DNA of 64,000 nucleotides from Petaurus breviceps papuanus (taxonomy: Eukaryota > Chordata > Mammalia > Diprotodontia > Petauridae). Location: the NCBI GenBank assembly GCA_028583685.1, contig JAMXIF010000003.1, positions 53,022,525 to 53,086,524 of the forward strand. The letters run 5' to 3'. The translations under genes and the position numbers were made by a program. This document shows positions 32,776 through 44,350 of this stretch, piece by piece (the stretch's first letter is position 1; each line of letters starts with the position of its first letter). The notes under the pieces are model-generated. The model searched no databases. It saw only the letters and a program-made list of their open reading frames with translations, and had not been told where the DNA came from.

Positions 32776-33205
32776 TAATCAACATGAGATTAACAGTCAA
32801 ATTAATTAATTTAATTTAAAAATTAATTAAATTAACCAATATGGTATTGGTGCATGGATGGGCACCTACTTTCATTTCATTAGCTCTCATTAAGACTCCA
32901 AGAGTTTGGTCAAAGAAAGGAATTAAGAAATTCCCCCACCCCCTAGCTCCTCAGGAGTTAGCTCAGTTCAGAACAGGCTATGGATATCCCATAAATACTG
33001 CTCAGCTAATTTTTCAGCTTTTTACATGTAAAGGAAACAGTGCTTTGGCTTCAGGGCCTCCTTCCAATAAATTCCTGGTGAGGTATCTCATGGTTTAAGA
33101 AGAGGCAGCTGGTTCTCCATTGAGTTGGGAAGAGAAAATTACTTTAAGATAATAGACTTCAATGAAGCATAGATTTGTTGTTAATGGAAAAATATGAATG
33201 GAAAG
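32776..33205. other. Unassigned sequence
   Basis: An AT-rich 'aattaatt' cluster at 32798-32836; otherwise unrecognised. Confidence 0.5.
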
Positions 33206-33660
33206 AGAGGCAGGGTAGAGATTTAGTCTCTGAGTCAGGAAGATCTGAATTCAGTTCTTGCTCTGACACACACTGGCTACAGATGCTGGTCAAATCACAT
33301 GACTGGGGCACCATTTAGTGCTACTTTCTAAGACTATAGATTTCAGAATAGTTGTGAATTTGCTTTGGTAGAGAGTTTCTTCACTGGATCATCTTCTAGA
33401 CCAATGAAATCACAGGTAGGGATCCCCAAATGCAAAGAAGGGGACAATAACCAAAATTTTGAAACACACGAAGATAAGGGTGTGGAAGGAGTCTTGGTTT
33501 GGGAGTCAAATCCCAGGAAAACCTATGTTTGACTCAGCCACTTACTATGTAACCTTAAGCAAGTTGATTCATTCATAGAGATTTTATTTTCTCACTCACA
33601 AGGGCATTGCAGTAGCTAATCTCTAAATTCTCTCCCAACTCTAATATTTTATAAATCTAT
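33206..33660 (+). repeat. Two MIR-type SINE fragments
   Basis: First around 33206-33310 ('ctctgagtcaggaagatctg', 'attcagttcttgctctgaca'); second around 33480-33660 ('gtcttggtttgggagtcaaa', 'ctatgtaaccttaagcaagt', ending 'aactctaatattttataaat'). Confidence 0.65.
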
Positions 33661-33664
33661 GATT

Positions 33665-34345
33665 CTTCCAAAAGTGGACAAAGTGTTTCTCTTCCATCTC
33701 TTCTCCTGGCCCAATAGTTGGTTAGAGCATGTCTAACTTGCGGCAAACAGATATGTCTTGGACATGGCCACTGTGTGGGTTTGTTTTCTTCATTATTATT
33801 CTTTGTTTCAAATATTTCTTTTTGTCCTTCTGTCTCTGGGTTTTGAGCTAATTAGTGGTTTGGAGGGTTAATAATAGCATTGCCCCACGCAAAGGGAGTC
33901 ATTTTGAAAAATGCAAAGAAAAGAACATAAGGAAATTCAGAAGGAAGCACAGACACAGGACAGTTTTAAGAGCAAGTAGAATTCATGTGTATGTCATATA
34001 TTTACCCCTAAAAAAGCTGCCTGAAATTGAAATTCAGTTTCATATAAGGTACTCATAATATGTTGAGAGTATGGAAACATTCCTTTTTCAGTGTTAAAGT
34101 TCAGAATGAATTTTGTTTAAAGGCAGTGAATGATCTTCAATTGTCTCAGGGGACCAAGTCTCAGATCCACTGACCCAACTTCCTTTGGACCCAAGTACAA
34201 AAGCCAACCCACAAGAAGCTGTGGCTCTCCCTTGGGCTTGATTAGTGTACTAGCATGGCCAACACAGAGGTAAGAAAACCACTCTCAACTTATGCTTGTC
34301 TTCTTGAGTACCTTTGTCATTCCGTAGCTAAATAAATTCCCTTAT
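33665..34345. other. Unassigned sequence
   Basis: No gene or repeat recognised; a 67-codon frame at 33855-34058 has no motif. Confidence 0.5.
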
Positions 34346-34349
34346 TTGT

Positions 34350-34608
34350 CGTTGCTCACTCATTTCTCAGTAATGTCTAACTCTTTGTGACCCCATTTGG
34401 ACTTTTCTTGGCAAAGATGCTGGAGTGGTTTGCCATTTCCTTCTCCAGCCCATTTTACAGATGAGAAACTGAGGCAAACAGGGTTAAGTAATTTGCCCAG
34501 GGTCACACAGCTAGCAAGTGTCTGAGGTCAGATTTGAACTCAGGAAGATGAGTGTTCTCGACTCTAAGCCTGGTATTCTATCCACTACACCTCCTACCTA
34601 TCCCATAT
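34350..34608 (-). mobile_element. MAR1-type SINE, antisense
   Basis: Nearly complete: 'cagtaatgtctaactctttg', 'ggcaaagatgctggagtggt', 'ccatttccttctccagccca', 'agggttaagtaatttgccca' and 'ctctaagcctggtattctat'. Confidence 0.93.
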
Positions 34609-34756
34609 TCCCTTATATTAACTGCTTTAAAAAAAAAAAAAAGATTATTGGTTGGAGAATTTGGACAAACCTTAAAGATTGTTCATTGCATAACTTGTTT
34701 TCATGTTATTCCATCACAGCTATTGCCAGATTAGTTGTACTTTGTAATATGGCTGT

Positions 34757-35078
34757 ATTCTGGCAGCTCTATAGCACAGCTGAGACAGTGTTGGGCCTTA
34801 AGTCAGTAAGTCCTAAATTCAAAATCAGCTTCTTACATTTACTACTTGTGTGATCCCTGACAAGTCACTTAACTTCTGGCTGCCTCAGTTTCCTCAACTA
34901 GAAAATGGAGATAATAATAACCCCTACCCCCTAGGATTGTTGCAAGGATCAAATGAAATAATAACTAAAAAGCACTTAGCCTGGCACAAAATGAGTACTA
35001 TATAAATTTTACTTATTACTATTAAGCATTTAGCACAGTACCTGGCAATAGTAGGTGCTTAATAAATGCTTGTTCCCT
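34757..35078 (+). repeat. CORE-SINE (long MIR-like form)
   Basis: 'ggcagctctatagcacagct', 'gtgtgatccctgacaagtca', 'ggctgcctcagtttcctcaa', 'gattgttgcaaggatcaaat' and two successive tails ending 'taataaatgcttgttccctt'. Confidence 0.85.
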
Positions 35079-35094
35079 TCCCCTTTCATCCCAT

Positions 35095-35280
35095 AGGATC
35101 ATGGGATATAGAGGAAAGAGAAAGGCACTAGGACCCAGAAGATACAGAGTCCAGTCTTAGCAGCGTCTGGTCTTGGAAAAGTCATTTAAATTCTTTACAT
35201 CTCCCAGCTTTAGTTCATTCATCTGTTAAATGGCAACAATTTCACCTTTTATTACAGCATCATTGTTGAGAGGTTCAAAT
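35095..35280 (+). repeat. MIR-type SINE
   Basis: 'catgggatatagaggaaaga', 'cagagtccagtcttagcagc' and 'agctttagttcattcatctg'; the tail is interrupted by the SINE at 35305. Confidence 0.7.
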
Positions 35281-35304
35281 AAGGATAAAGAAATATATAA
35301 ATGG

Positions 35305-35478
35305 GGGGAGGGGGTAGGTGGCACAGTGAATAGAGCACCGGCCCTGGAATCAGGAGGACCTGAGTTCAAATTCGGCCTCAGACACTTAACACACACATAC
35401 AAAAAAAAAAACAACCTAGCTGTGTGACCTTGGGCAAGTCACTTAATCCCAACTGCCCCCCAAAAAAAACAAAAGAAA
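35305..35478 (+). mobile_element. tRNA-derived SINE (WSINE1-like) with target-site repeats
   Basis: Body 'agggggtaggtggcacagtg' to an A-rich tail. The flanks 35287-35304 and 35479-35496 (aaagaaatatat then aaatgg or gaatgg) agree at 17 of 18 bases. Confidence 0.92.
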
Positions 35479-35809
35479 AAAGAAATATATGAATGGTATC
35501 ACTACTAACTGGCCAGAATTCAGACCATTATTATTGGCATTTTATAATGAAGTCAGTAATTGGGGTCATGCCAAGCAATGCGCTTGATCGGAGGGGTCTC
35601 GGAGATGAGTTTTGAATTTAATAACCTACATACAAATGCATAAGAGACATATTTGGCAGAGTGCAAGACTTAAAATCAGGAAGGTTTCAAATCTTGTGTT
35701 GGTCACTTCTAGGCTGTGGCATCTCCAGTGAATCACTGAACCTCTCTGGACCTTGGGGAGCTTGCTAAGATTGCTCTATTAAGTTACAGATGGGTTCACA
35801 TTAGTTGGC

Positions 35810-35990
35810 ATGGTACCATGGAAAGAACAAAAGATTTGGAGTCAGAGAGCCATGATTCATATGGTGGCTGTCACTCACTAGCAATGTAGCCTGGGGCCAT
35901 TTAACCTCTCTGCACCTCAGTTTCCTCATCTGTAAAATGGAGGGTGATGATCCTTAAAGTTCTTTCCTGCTCTAAATCTGTGAAATGTTG
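35810..35990 (+). repeat. MIR-type SINE
   Basis: 'taccatggaaagaacaaaag', 'ctctctgcacctcagtttcc', 'tcatctgtaaaatggagggt' and 'ctgctctaaatctgtgaaat'. Confidence 0.85.
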
Positions 35991-36171
35991 TTAGAATCCT
36001 TGACATGATTTTTGACTATAATATATATGGATGGAAAGTATTATTATCACCATACAATAAGCTCTAAAAGCTTATTCTGACTTAATCACTAAGCTTGCAC
36101 ATCCTATTCTTACTGATTAGCTAGTACCTCTCCAAGAAAATTAGTTCAATTAATGAAATGGTATAAATGGC

Positions 36172-36424
36172 TAAGGGCAGCTTGGTGGTGCAGTGGACAG
36201 TGCCAGGCCTGAAGTCAAGAAGACTCATCTTCCTGAGTTCAAATCTGACCTGAGATACTAGCTGTGTTACCCTGGGCAAGTCACTTCACACTGTTTGCCT
36301 TGGTTTCCTCATCTGTAAAATGAGCTGGAGAGGGAAATGGGAAACCTCTCCAGTATCTTTGCCAAAAAAACCCCAAATGGGGTCATGAAGAATTGGACAC
36401 GACTGAGCTGACTGAACAAAATAA
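36172..36424 (+). mobile_element. MAR1-type SINE
   Basis: 'agggcagcttggtggtgcag', 'gttaccctgggcaagtcact', 'aatgagctggagagggaaat', 'ctccagtatctttgccaaaa' and 'attggacacgactgagctga'. Confidence 0.93.
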
Positions 36425-36469
36425 ATGGCTAAGATACACTTCCCCTAAAGACAGAAATAACAGCTACCA

Positions 36470-36910
36470 CCAAAAAAAAGAGCAAAAACTGGGACAACTT
36501 ACTTGTGTAAAACACTTAGAGATTTAGAAGATCATAGGATATTAGAGCCAAAATCAGTCTTAGAGATCAATCCAGCTAACCCCCTTATCTTACAGGTTAT
36601 GACACAGGCCTAGAGAGGGTCTTGGGCCTTACCCAAGGTCACATAGTTAATAAAGGGAAGAACGAAGATTCTAGTCCATGACCTCTACTACCATATTCAG
36701 TGTTCCTTCTACTACATATACTATATTATCTTCTCAGAAACTCTGTGAGTCAAGTAGTGTGAGTATTACTTCCACCATTTTAAAACTGACAAATTGCTGG
36801 CTCAGATAGTTGAAGTGTGTGACCTTACACAAGGTCACACAGTTGGTAGGAGCAGAGCTCTTAGAACTCAGTCTCACTCACAGTAGGTCCAGTTTCCGCT
36901 CCAAATCACC
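36470..36910 (-). repeat. Two MIR-type SINEs, antisense
   Basis: First around 36525-36725 ('cataggatattagagccaaa', 'cttacccaaggtcacatagt'); second around 36735-36910 ('ctcagaaactctgtgagtca', 'caaggtcacacagttggtag'). Confidence 0.8.
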
Positions 36911-36914
36911 ATGC

Positions 36915-37395
36915 TTCATTCGGCATTACAGTCATAAATTAACATGGAAGGTCCAATGTAGTAAGCCCTAATATTTGCTACCAGCACTCATGCCTACCAA
37001 TTTTCCATAAGCAAGGATTTTAAGATGATGGATGGAAGTGAGACACCCCACTAAAGCTTACATTTAAGTTCAATGTGTTTATACATGGCATCGGAATTTA
37101 ACCTTGAAGATGAAATATACCCTGCAAGGACTGGATTGCCCTCATCCTATTGGGAGTTGACAATGAACTTCCAAATTGCAACCATTCAAAACTCAGGAGA
37201 CAACAGGAAAATCTGACCCAACAGTTAAGGAATGCTGACCCCCAAAGTAAATAACAAATGTCCCTTTTATACGGAACAATTCTCTGGGACAGTTGCAGTG
37301 CTGTGAAAAGAGAAGCCTTTCCTTTCCATCATCACCTCCTAACTGAGCTCCCAGAACTCCAAGGAACAAATCAGAGGACAAAGGTTGGGGGTGGG
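36915..37395. other. Unassigned sequence
   Basis: No gene or repeat recognised. Confidence 0.5.
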
Positions 37396-37396
37396 T

Positions 37397-37423
37397 AGAG
37401 ACAGGGAGAGGGAGAGGGAGAAG

Positions 37424-37455
<32 letters not shown>

Positions 37456-37476
37456 CACAGACAGAGAGAGGGAGGA
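37397..37476. repeat. Purine-rich (GGGAGA/GACAGA)n tract
   Basis: About 80 bases almost entirely of G and A with occasional C; one-strand purine runs of this kind can adopt triplex structure. Confidence 0.92.
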
Positions 37477-37479
37477 ATG

Positions 37480-38145
37480 AATGATATCTTTTTATTTTTT
37501 AGAGTGAGATTGAAAGCTGGCTCCCATTTTCCTGCATGTGGGCCTTCCTTTAAATATAAACAACTGCTAAGCCTGAGAATGAGTTCCCTAAGTGGGTGCC
37601 AAATAAACACAAAATGACAAGCACAGATTTTTGGCTTTAGACAAAGATCTGGTTTTTCAACAATCCTCTTTGTTGCCTCTAAAGACAATGGTCTCAGTGT
37701 TTCTGAGCCAGGTCACTAGGACTTTGTACAGTGTCTTCTCCACCCTGCCCCAGCCCCATTCACCAGGCAGGCAAAACCAAAGACCTCTTTGGGTTTGGAA
37801 GCTAAAATGTCCCCTCCTTCTGCCCCATTTCTTCAGAAGTGCTTGTTTATTGAAACTAAAGAGCCATGGTACATGAGATGGGGACTCTGGACCAAACCAC
37901 GGGATTAATTTGATGAGGGATGTACTCGGTGGTTTCTGCTTGGCTAGGAAATTTTAGCATAATCCCAGACTGTATAACCACAGTAATAAACTCCTCTTCA
38001 GGGTAGGAGGAGTGGGGTGGGGGATGTTAGAGGGGAGGAAGACTAGAGTATGTCATTGCTCAAGATTCTCCCTTTTTTCCCCCTTTTTTAGCTTACATTT
38101 TGTATCAGACACCTCATTTTATCCTCATAAAAATCTTATCATTTT
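37480..38145. other. Unassigned sequence
   Basis: No gene or named repeat recognised. Confidence 0.5.
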
Positions 38146-38149
38146 AAGA

Positions 38150-38320
38150 ACAAATCTTAAGATTTTCAAGAACAAATAATCCATTTTATGGATGGGGAAA
38201 CTGAGCCCCAGAGAACTGAAACACTTGCCCAAAGTCATATAACTAATAATTGGCAGTACCAGGATTCAAATCCAGGTCCCCTTACTCTAATTTGTGTCTT
38301 ATCACTTGAATGTTCAAAGC
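38150..38320 (-). repeat. MIR-type SINE, antisense
   Basis: 'tttatggatggggaaactga', 'cacttgcccaaagtcatata' and 'gattcaaatccaggtcccct'. Confidence 0.85.
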
Positions 38321-38369
38321 TAATTCTTGTCAGTATTCTCTTTAATGTTCTATTTGATATGTTGCTTGA

Positions 38370-38372
<3 letters not shown>

Positions 38373-38434
<62 letters not shown>
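38373..38434. repeat. (ATCT)n microsatellite
   Basis: About 15.5 uninterrupted tetranucleotide units, likely highly polymorphic. It creates an artificial Tyr-Leu-Ser-Ile repeat in a forward frame, which is not a protein. Confidence 0.97.
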
Positions 38435-38436
<2 letters not shown>

Positions 38437-38686
38437 TCAATATATGTGGCATCACTACATGCCTAAATCCTTTGTAGACAGAAACCAATAGATAGGGAGC
38501 AACTAAAGAATGGAGAATGGGATAATAGTGGGAGTGCAATCTGATAGGAGAAAAAAAGCAGAAAAAGATAAGATAGATTAAAGATACATAGAGAGGGTAA
38601 GGAGAAGAGCCACCTTATTATCTTTAACAAAAATAAAGAAGATGGTGGGGGAAGATGTCTAAATGATGTGGTATGAAGGAAGCAGG

Positions 38687-38814
38687 GGAAGGGAGGAGAG
38701 AGAAAGAGATAGACAGATGGAGACAGAGGATGGAAGGAGAGAGGGAGGGAGGAAGGGAGAGAGAGGGTGATAGACAGAGACAGAGAGGGAGGGAAGGAGA
38801 GAGAGAGAGAGAAC
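38687..38814. repeat. Purine-rich (GGGA/GAGA)n tract
   Basis: About 130 bases of G/A-rich repeat; on the minus strand it reads as an artificial Ser/Leu/Pro-rich frame. Confidence 0.92.
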
Positions 38815-38819
38815 TATTG

Positions 38820-40560
38820 ACAAATAGTCTTAATTTTTTTCCAGTCAAGTAAGATTCTGAACTGAGAAGGTGGCAGTAGGGGAGGGACAGTGGCCTGGAA
38901 GACTTGGGGAAAGACCAGACAATTTGGAACAACCCCTGTGGAGAAGGGGATAGCAGACCAATTTGAGAGTAGTAGAAGTATTGTTTTACCATAGAAAGAA
39001 ACTGATCATATTAGATTACATAAACTTTTTTTTTTTTTTGCAGACCCAATCATCATTGTTTCATGATTTCCCCCAACTTTGTTCAGTAGAATGCAAATAA
39101 GAATAAAGGGGAATTGTGGGAGTCCTCCAAGGTTTGGGTTTGGAAAGGCATGATCAGTGATGGGACAAGGGTTGAGACAGAGAAGGGGGGAGATGATAAT
39201 TTTACAGGCAATCTTTTAGGAAAGAACTGAGAGGTGGAGGGAATAAAGGCTACAGTGAGATTTAAGAACAGAGTTAGGGATTGTAAGACATAGAGGAATG
39301 TGTGGGGCATGGGGACCCCAAAAATCCCCTACCCCAAAATTAAAAGCCAGAGGTGTCTCCGGGTAAGGACAGAAAGTTTTTATTCAGTTCTCGCGAGAAG
39401 AGGGCATCCCTTCTACCAGTGCAAACCAGTGGAATAAGACATGGGACAGAAGACAGAACAAGGTTTATACCCTAACACAGACAATTCTCCTCCCACCACT
39501 CTCCCTTATTCCTATTGGCTAGGAGGCGGGCTTACAATGTAGTCGTGAAATCCCCTTCAATGACAAAGAACAAAGAAGCCCACCACTATCCTTATTGGCT
39601 GTGAGGCAGGTTCACTGTCTTAGCCTGAAAAAGGCCAAGATCAGGGAAACAGGGTATTGTTCATGTCCTTATTTGGCAACTGCTAAAGCAAGGGTGTGGA
39701 AAAGGTTGCAAGCAAGGGTGGAGGTCGAAAGACTCCTAAAGGACTTAATGCTGATAAGGCTGGTGTGGCAAGCAAAGGTCGGGGAAGGGTCAGAAAAACA
39801 GGATTCAGGTCTGTCTGATCTCATAAAGGTCTGTGTCTCGTTTTGAGATAGTTTCTCTCTCTCTTTCCCCAATCTGAGGAGTCTTCACAAAGGGTGTATC
39901 CCACTCAGGAACGTAGAATTACAAAATATTATGATAATGTAAAGGACCTTCAGAGTTAAAAAAACATGGAGGCTGAACACATGTGTGATGGCAAGATCAA
40001 GGTTATGTCCATTTCTGCGTGTGACTGAGGTAGAGAGTGGAGGAGTAGGGCGGGCGTGGAAACTGAGTACATCAAGGAACTGTGATGTTAGTGTGCTTGA
40101 ATATGCACGTTGACGTCACTTAGTATGAGAGCAGAAGTTGAGATACAGACAAAGACTGAGACAAGCACTGAATTCCTTGAAGAAGAAAGGACAATGTCCT
40201 GAGAGTCAATAGAACATAACTGCCAGGATCCAGATCAGGTCATAAATCTGGATAAGCGTGAACCTCAAAGGAAGAGAGGCTGCTGAGTGGTGGTAGCAGT
40301 GAGGGAGGGCTGAATATGCTGATGGTAAGCAAGAAGTAATCTGTCTCTGTCATGTCATCCAGTGAGCTGGAGGCATGAGAGGCAGCATTAGCTATAACTT
40401 GAAAAGGTGGTGAGGGAAGTAGTATCATCATGAAGGAGTCAGGCCTCAGCAAATGCCAAAAGATGGAAGGAATGAGAAAATAAGGAATTAAGGAGATTTT
40501 GTCTATCAAAGGTTAGAGATATTTCTTTAGTTAACAAAACTGAGCTGAGTTTCAAAGCCA
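38820..40560 (-). mobile_element. L2 LINE copy (5' part), antisense, split by an LTR
   Basis: Left piece 38820-39300 and right piece 39924-40560 carry the same landmarks as the second copy at 41880-42720: 'ttccagtcaagtaagattct' compare 41895, 'gaaaggcatgatcagtgatg' compare 42170, and 'gtgaacctcaaaggaagaga' compare 42711. The gap is the LTR at 39301-39923. Frames are broken throughout. Confidence 0.72.
39301..39923 (-). mobile_element. Fossil LTR candidate inside the L2
   Basis: A 623-bp antisense block, own-strand start TGTAATTCTACGTTCC and end ..CCCCATGCCCCACA. It has two inverted CCAAT boxes ('cctattggctagg', 'ccttattggctg'), AATAAA on the minus strand (about 39379-39384), and a CTCGCGAGA palindrome beside it (39392-39400), a class I-like promoter and R-region layout. 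No exact target repeat is seen at these edges, so the boundaries may be off by a few bases. No coding region. Confidence 0.6.
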
Positions 40561-40751
40561 CAGAAGGTCAGACATCAAGCTGTGAAGAGGCAAATAATGA
40601 CCAGTGTAATATTCTATTGAGCCCTGCAGACTTCCCAAATATCGATTTTTGTGAGCATTAGATGAGCAATGTATTCAAGGAGTTTGGGAAACCTTAAAGA
40701 AATATATAAATGTGAGACATTCCTACTGTAGCATACCCAGCGGGCCTTTCT

Positions 40752-43066
40752 CCAAACTTTATTGCAATAATTCAGGCATGAAGTGATGAGAGGCAGTGTC
40801 AGAAGAGAAAAGGAGACATATTCTAGAGATGTTGCAAAGATGAAGTTGCCTTGGCAACAGCTTGGAAAAGGGTATGTGTGTGAGAGAGAGATAGTGAGGA
40901 ATCCAGCATGACTCCTGGTTGCAAGCCTAAGGGACCAGGAGGATGGTGTTGCCTTCTACAAAAATAGGGAAGGTAGGAGGGAGGAATGGTTTAGGGAGAA
41001 AAATAAGTTTTTGATAGGTTTAGTTTCAGATGACTAATGTATGTCCAGTTAGAAATGTCTAAAAGGTAGTTAGAATTGTGTGATTGAAGGTCACTGGAGA
41101 GATTGGTGAAGGAAAGGTAGATTTGAGAATCATCAACATAGAAATGGTAATTAAATTTATGGGAACTGATGAGATCACAAAGTGACATAGTATAAAAAAA
41201 GAAAAGGGAAACCTATAGTTAGAGGGTGTTATCTAGAGGAAGATCTAACAAAGGACACAAAGAAGGAGCAGTCAGATAGATTGGAGGAAAACCAGCAGAC
41301 AGTGACATCCCAAAAAACCTAGAGAGAAGAAAGAATCAAGGAGGAGAAACTGATCAACAGTATCGAAGGCTGCAGAAAGGTCAAGGACAACTGGGATTGA
41401 GAAAAAGTCCATGGGATTTGGCAACTAAGAGATCATTAGGAACTTCAGAGAGAACAGTTTCAGTGGATTGTTAAGGTCAGAAGCCAGATTGTAAGGAGTT
41501 AAGAAGACACCAAGAGGAGAAAAAGAAGAGGCACCTATTGTAGAGGCCTGTTCAAGGAGGTTAGCTACAAAGGACAGAAGAGATATAGGATGATAGTTAG
41601 CAGGGAAGGATCAAATGAGGGACTTTTTAGGATAGAGGAAACATGGACATGTTTGTAGAATGAGCCAGTAAAGAGGGAGAGTTTGAAAATAAGTGAAAGA
41701 GTGGGGATGATAGATGTGTCAATCAATCAAAGGAGATAGGATAGAAAAGGATCCCTTGAACAAATGCAGGGATTAGCCTTGGTAGGAAGTAAGGCCATTT
41801 CATTATGTGATATGAGTGAAGGAAGAGGAAGCACCTGAGTAATAGGAGATGAGGAAGAGGGGAGAAGAGGAAGTTCATGGTGAATGGCTTCAATTTTTTT
41901 CCTATAAAATACAAGGCAAGATTCTCAGCTGAAAGAGTGATTCTCAAGGGATCCATGGGAGGTTTGAAGAGGGATGAAAAGGTTTGGAAGAGGCACTTTG
42001 GAGAGTGGGATAGTGACTTGATAAAGGGAGTCTGGTAGGATTTCCTAGCTGCAGCAAGGACCCAGTTGACATTTTGCAACATAAATTTGTAGTGGACCCA
42101 GTTAGAACAGTTGCATGTGCATAGGCATGAAGGAGACAAATGGTGGGAGTGATCCAGCGCTAAGGTTTGGCTGGGCATAACCAGTGATATGATAAGGGGA
42201 TGAGGGGTTCAAGAGAGAAGGACAGTGTAGAGTTGAATTGGTTAACCAAAGAGACAAAATGAGAGAAGAAAAGTGAGTGACTAGTACAAGGAAGATGGCC
42301 CAGGAAATAACTGAAGAACGAAGGAATTGGAGGTGACAGTGCAGATGAAGAATACAGTTCTCTAAGGGAAGGCAGGAGAGATGAAAAGCCAGTAAGTTAT
42401 GGTTGGATAAGGGTTTTTTCACAATTCTTTAACATAGAGATGAGTGGTGACAAGAGCAAAGGTTTGACCAATAATCTTTGTATGTGGCTGAAGCTGGATG
42501 GGGGAATTGCTTATGCAACATCAGGAGGTTGAGGAACTGAGTGGTTAGAGTATTTGCAGAATAATTAATATGCATGTTGAAGTTCTGAAATATGGAGAGG
42601 AGAAAAAATTGTAAGCCAGGGATCAAACTCATTAAGAAAGAAAGGGCATGACATGGGGGGGGGGTAAACAACATCTACCAGAATTTTGATTGGGTGGTAG
42701 ATATGAATAGCATGAACCTCAAAGGAAGAGAGATTACCAAGTGATGATGGAAGAGGGAGAACCTAGAAGTGGCAAAGGGGAGAAAGGAGCATTCCAACTT
42801 CCTTGCCTTGACCAATGAGCTGATGCTATCATCAGGGGTAATCCAGGTTTCAATAAGGACTAGATGAAAGGAGTAGAGAGGAAAAGATTTCAGATGAAGG
42901 GAAGTTTGTTCCCTGAGAAAAGGCACTCCAGAAGGCACAGTGGAAGGGCTGGGTGGAGTTAGGAAGAAACTTTGGGGTGGAAGAATTGAGGAGGGATAGG
43001 AATAAGGCATCAGATGATACAGGGGATAGAATGAGGGTTGGAAGATGATCTACAGGAATTGAGAGG
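40752..43066 (-). mobile_element. L2 LINE copy with reverse-transcriptase remnant, antisense
   Basis: Long antisense L2. A minus-strand frame at 40991-41188 reads YHFYVDDSQIYLSF, where YVDD is the RT active-site box (usually YADD in L2), followed by ISNWTYISHLKLNLSKT, the L2-type 'W...N.LKLN..KTE' region. Further 5' parts appear as separate frames at 41723-42178, 42102-42422, 42429-42674 and 42675-43010, so the ORF is split by several frameshifts and stops. Its 5' end abuts the LTR at 43067. Confidence 0.85.
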
Positions 43067-43558
43067 TGTAATGGGAATGTAAATTTTTAAGATCTTCCCT
43101 GCCCCTAGGCTAAAGTGCACCTGGAGCCTGGGGTGGGAGGCTTGTTTTTTCAGTAGATACTTTTTGATTGGCTAGTGGGTCCAGAAGGTTGTTACATTCT
43201 CTGAGCCAGGAGAAGGCTATATAAACCCTGATTTGAGGCTTTGTTTTGGGGCTCACTTTGAGAAGTATTCTGTGATTTGATCAGATGAGACTCTGGGAAG
43301 CCATTGTTGAGAGCACCCCCGGCTTTGGACAGCTTGGAAACCTGTCTACTTGATCTGTTTCTCTGTCTTGATAATTCTGTCTGTATATTCTGAAGTTCAG
43401 GGTGCTGACCTTTTTCCCCTGAACTAGGTAAATGATACATATTTGACTGATTAAAGTAAGCTTGTTAACCAATTTTGAGTTGCTTTCCTTTAGCAAAGCA
43501 CATCTAAGAACCTGTGTTGGCAGCCACCCTGGGGACGCTTGGGGTGCTTGCTGCTACA
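43067..43558 (+). mobile_element. Fossil solo LTR, family 'A'
   Basis: 492-bp LTR, start TGTAATGGGAATG, end ..GCTGCTACA, with the perfect 5-bp repeat agagg at 43062-43066 and 43559-43563. Parts: an inverted CCAAT box near 43167, a TATA box 'ctatataaa' near 43218, and ATTAAA near 43450. It is nearly collinear with 17573-18100. A lone LTR with no internal region. Confidence 0.92.
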
Positions 43559-43561
43559 AGA

Positions 43562-43945
43562 GGTCAATCTAATAAGCATGCTGTGTTCCAGGAACTGAGC
43601 TAGATGCTAGGGACAAAAAAACAAAAATGGAAATATCCCCTAGAGACATTCTGCTGTAGGGAATCAACACGTATGCTATAATTTTAACATATGCATACAT
43701 ATATGATTGCATATATTTGCATGCATATGTGTGCATAGTCATTTTGTGAAGTGGAAGGGAAAATGCTAACAACTAGAAAAGAACAAACAAAAAAAGCCTA
43801 TGTATTTGGGAGATGGAATGTCAGAAATAGCTAAGGGCAAGTAGGTCAGATAATATAGGGGGGAGTAATGAGAAAAGTCTGAAAACTAAATTGAAGTTAG
43901 ATTATAAAGGACTTTAAATTTTAAGTTAATACAGTAGATACTTTT
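43562..43945 (-). mobile_element. L2 LINE 3' end, antisense
   Basis: 'aataagcatgctgtgttcca', 'actgagctagatgctaggga' and, after a TA/CA-rich patch, 'gattataaaggactttaaat' match the antisense L2 tail. Confidence 0.7.
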
Positions 43946-43984
43946 TTTTTAATCAGGAAACAAAAAGTTCTTAACAGGATGGAA

Positions 43985-44350
43985 CTATGTGCCAAACATA
44001 TTGAGACATAATGTAATAAGCATCAATGTAAAATCCTGCACTGGAATTCAACAAATCAACTTCAAATTTTACATAACATGATAACAATTTATATGAAAAA
44101 GAGTGGGTGAGATTGAGTGGCTTAGAAATAAATATTTTTCACTGAGGTGATATGGTAGCCAAAAAACTAATGCCATTTTAGAGTATGACAATAAAAATGT
44201 TATGTACAGAGAGAGTAATACGGTAGTCCCATTGTCATCTGTTCTGGACAGACAGCATCTGGTGTAATGTGTTGAATTGTGGGGACTACATTCTAGGAGG
44301 GACATTTACAACCTTAAACATGTCCAGAAGTGTATGACCAGGATGGCAAA
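43985..44350 (+). mobile_element. CR1/L3 LINE fragment
   Basis: Sense-strand blocks of the end of CR1/L3 ORF2: 'aaaatcctgcactggaattc', 'gatatggtagccaaaaaact', 'gtagtcccattgtcatctgt', 'gtgtaatgtgttgaattgtg', 'acattctaggagggacattt' and 'gtccagaagtgtatgaccag'. Diverged; no frame of useful length. Confidence 0.75.

Noticed and set aside
38188-38466. Frame with Tyr-Leu-Ser-Ile repeats
   Set aside because: Translation of the (ATCT)n microsatellite.
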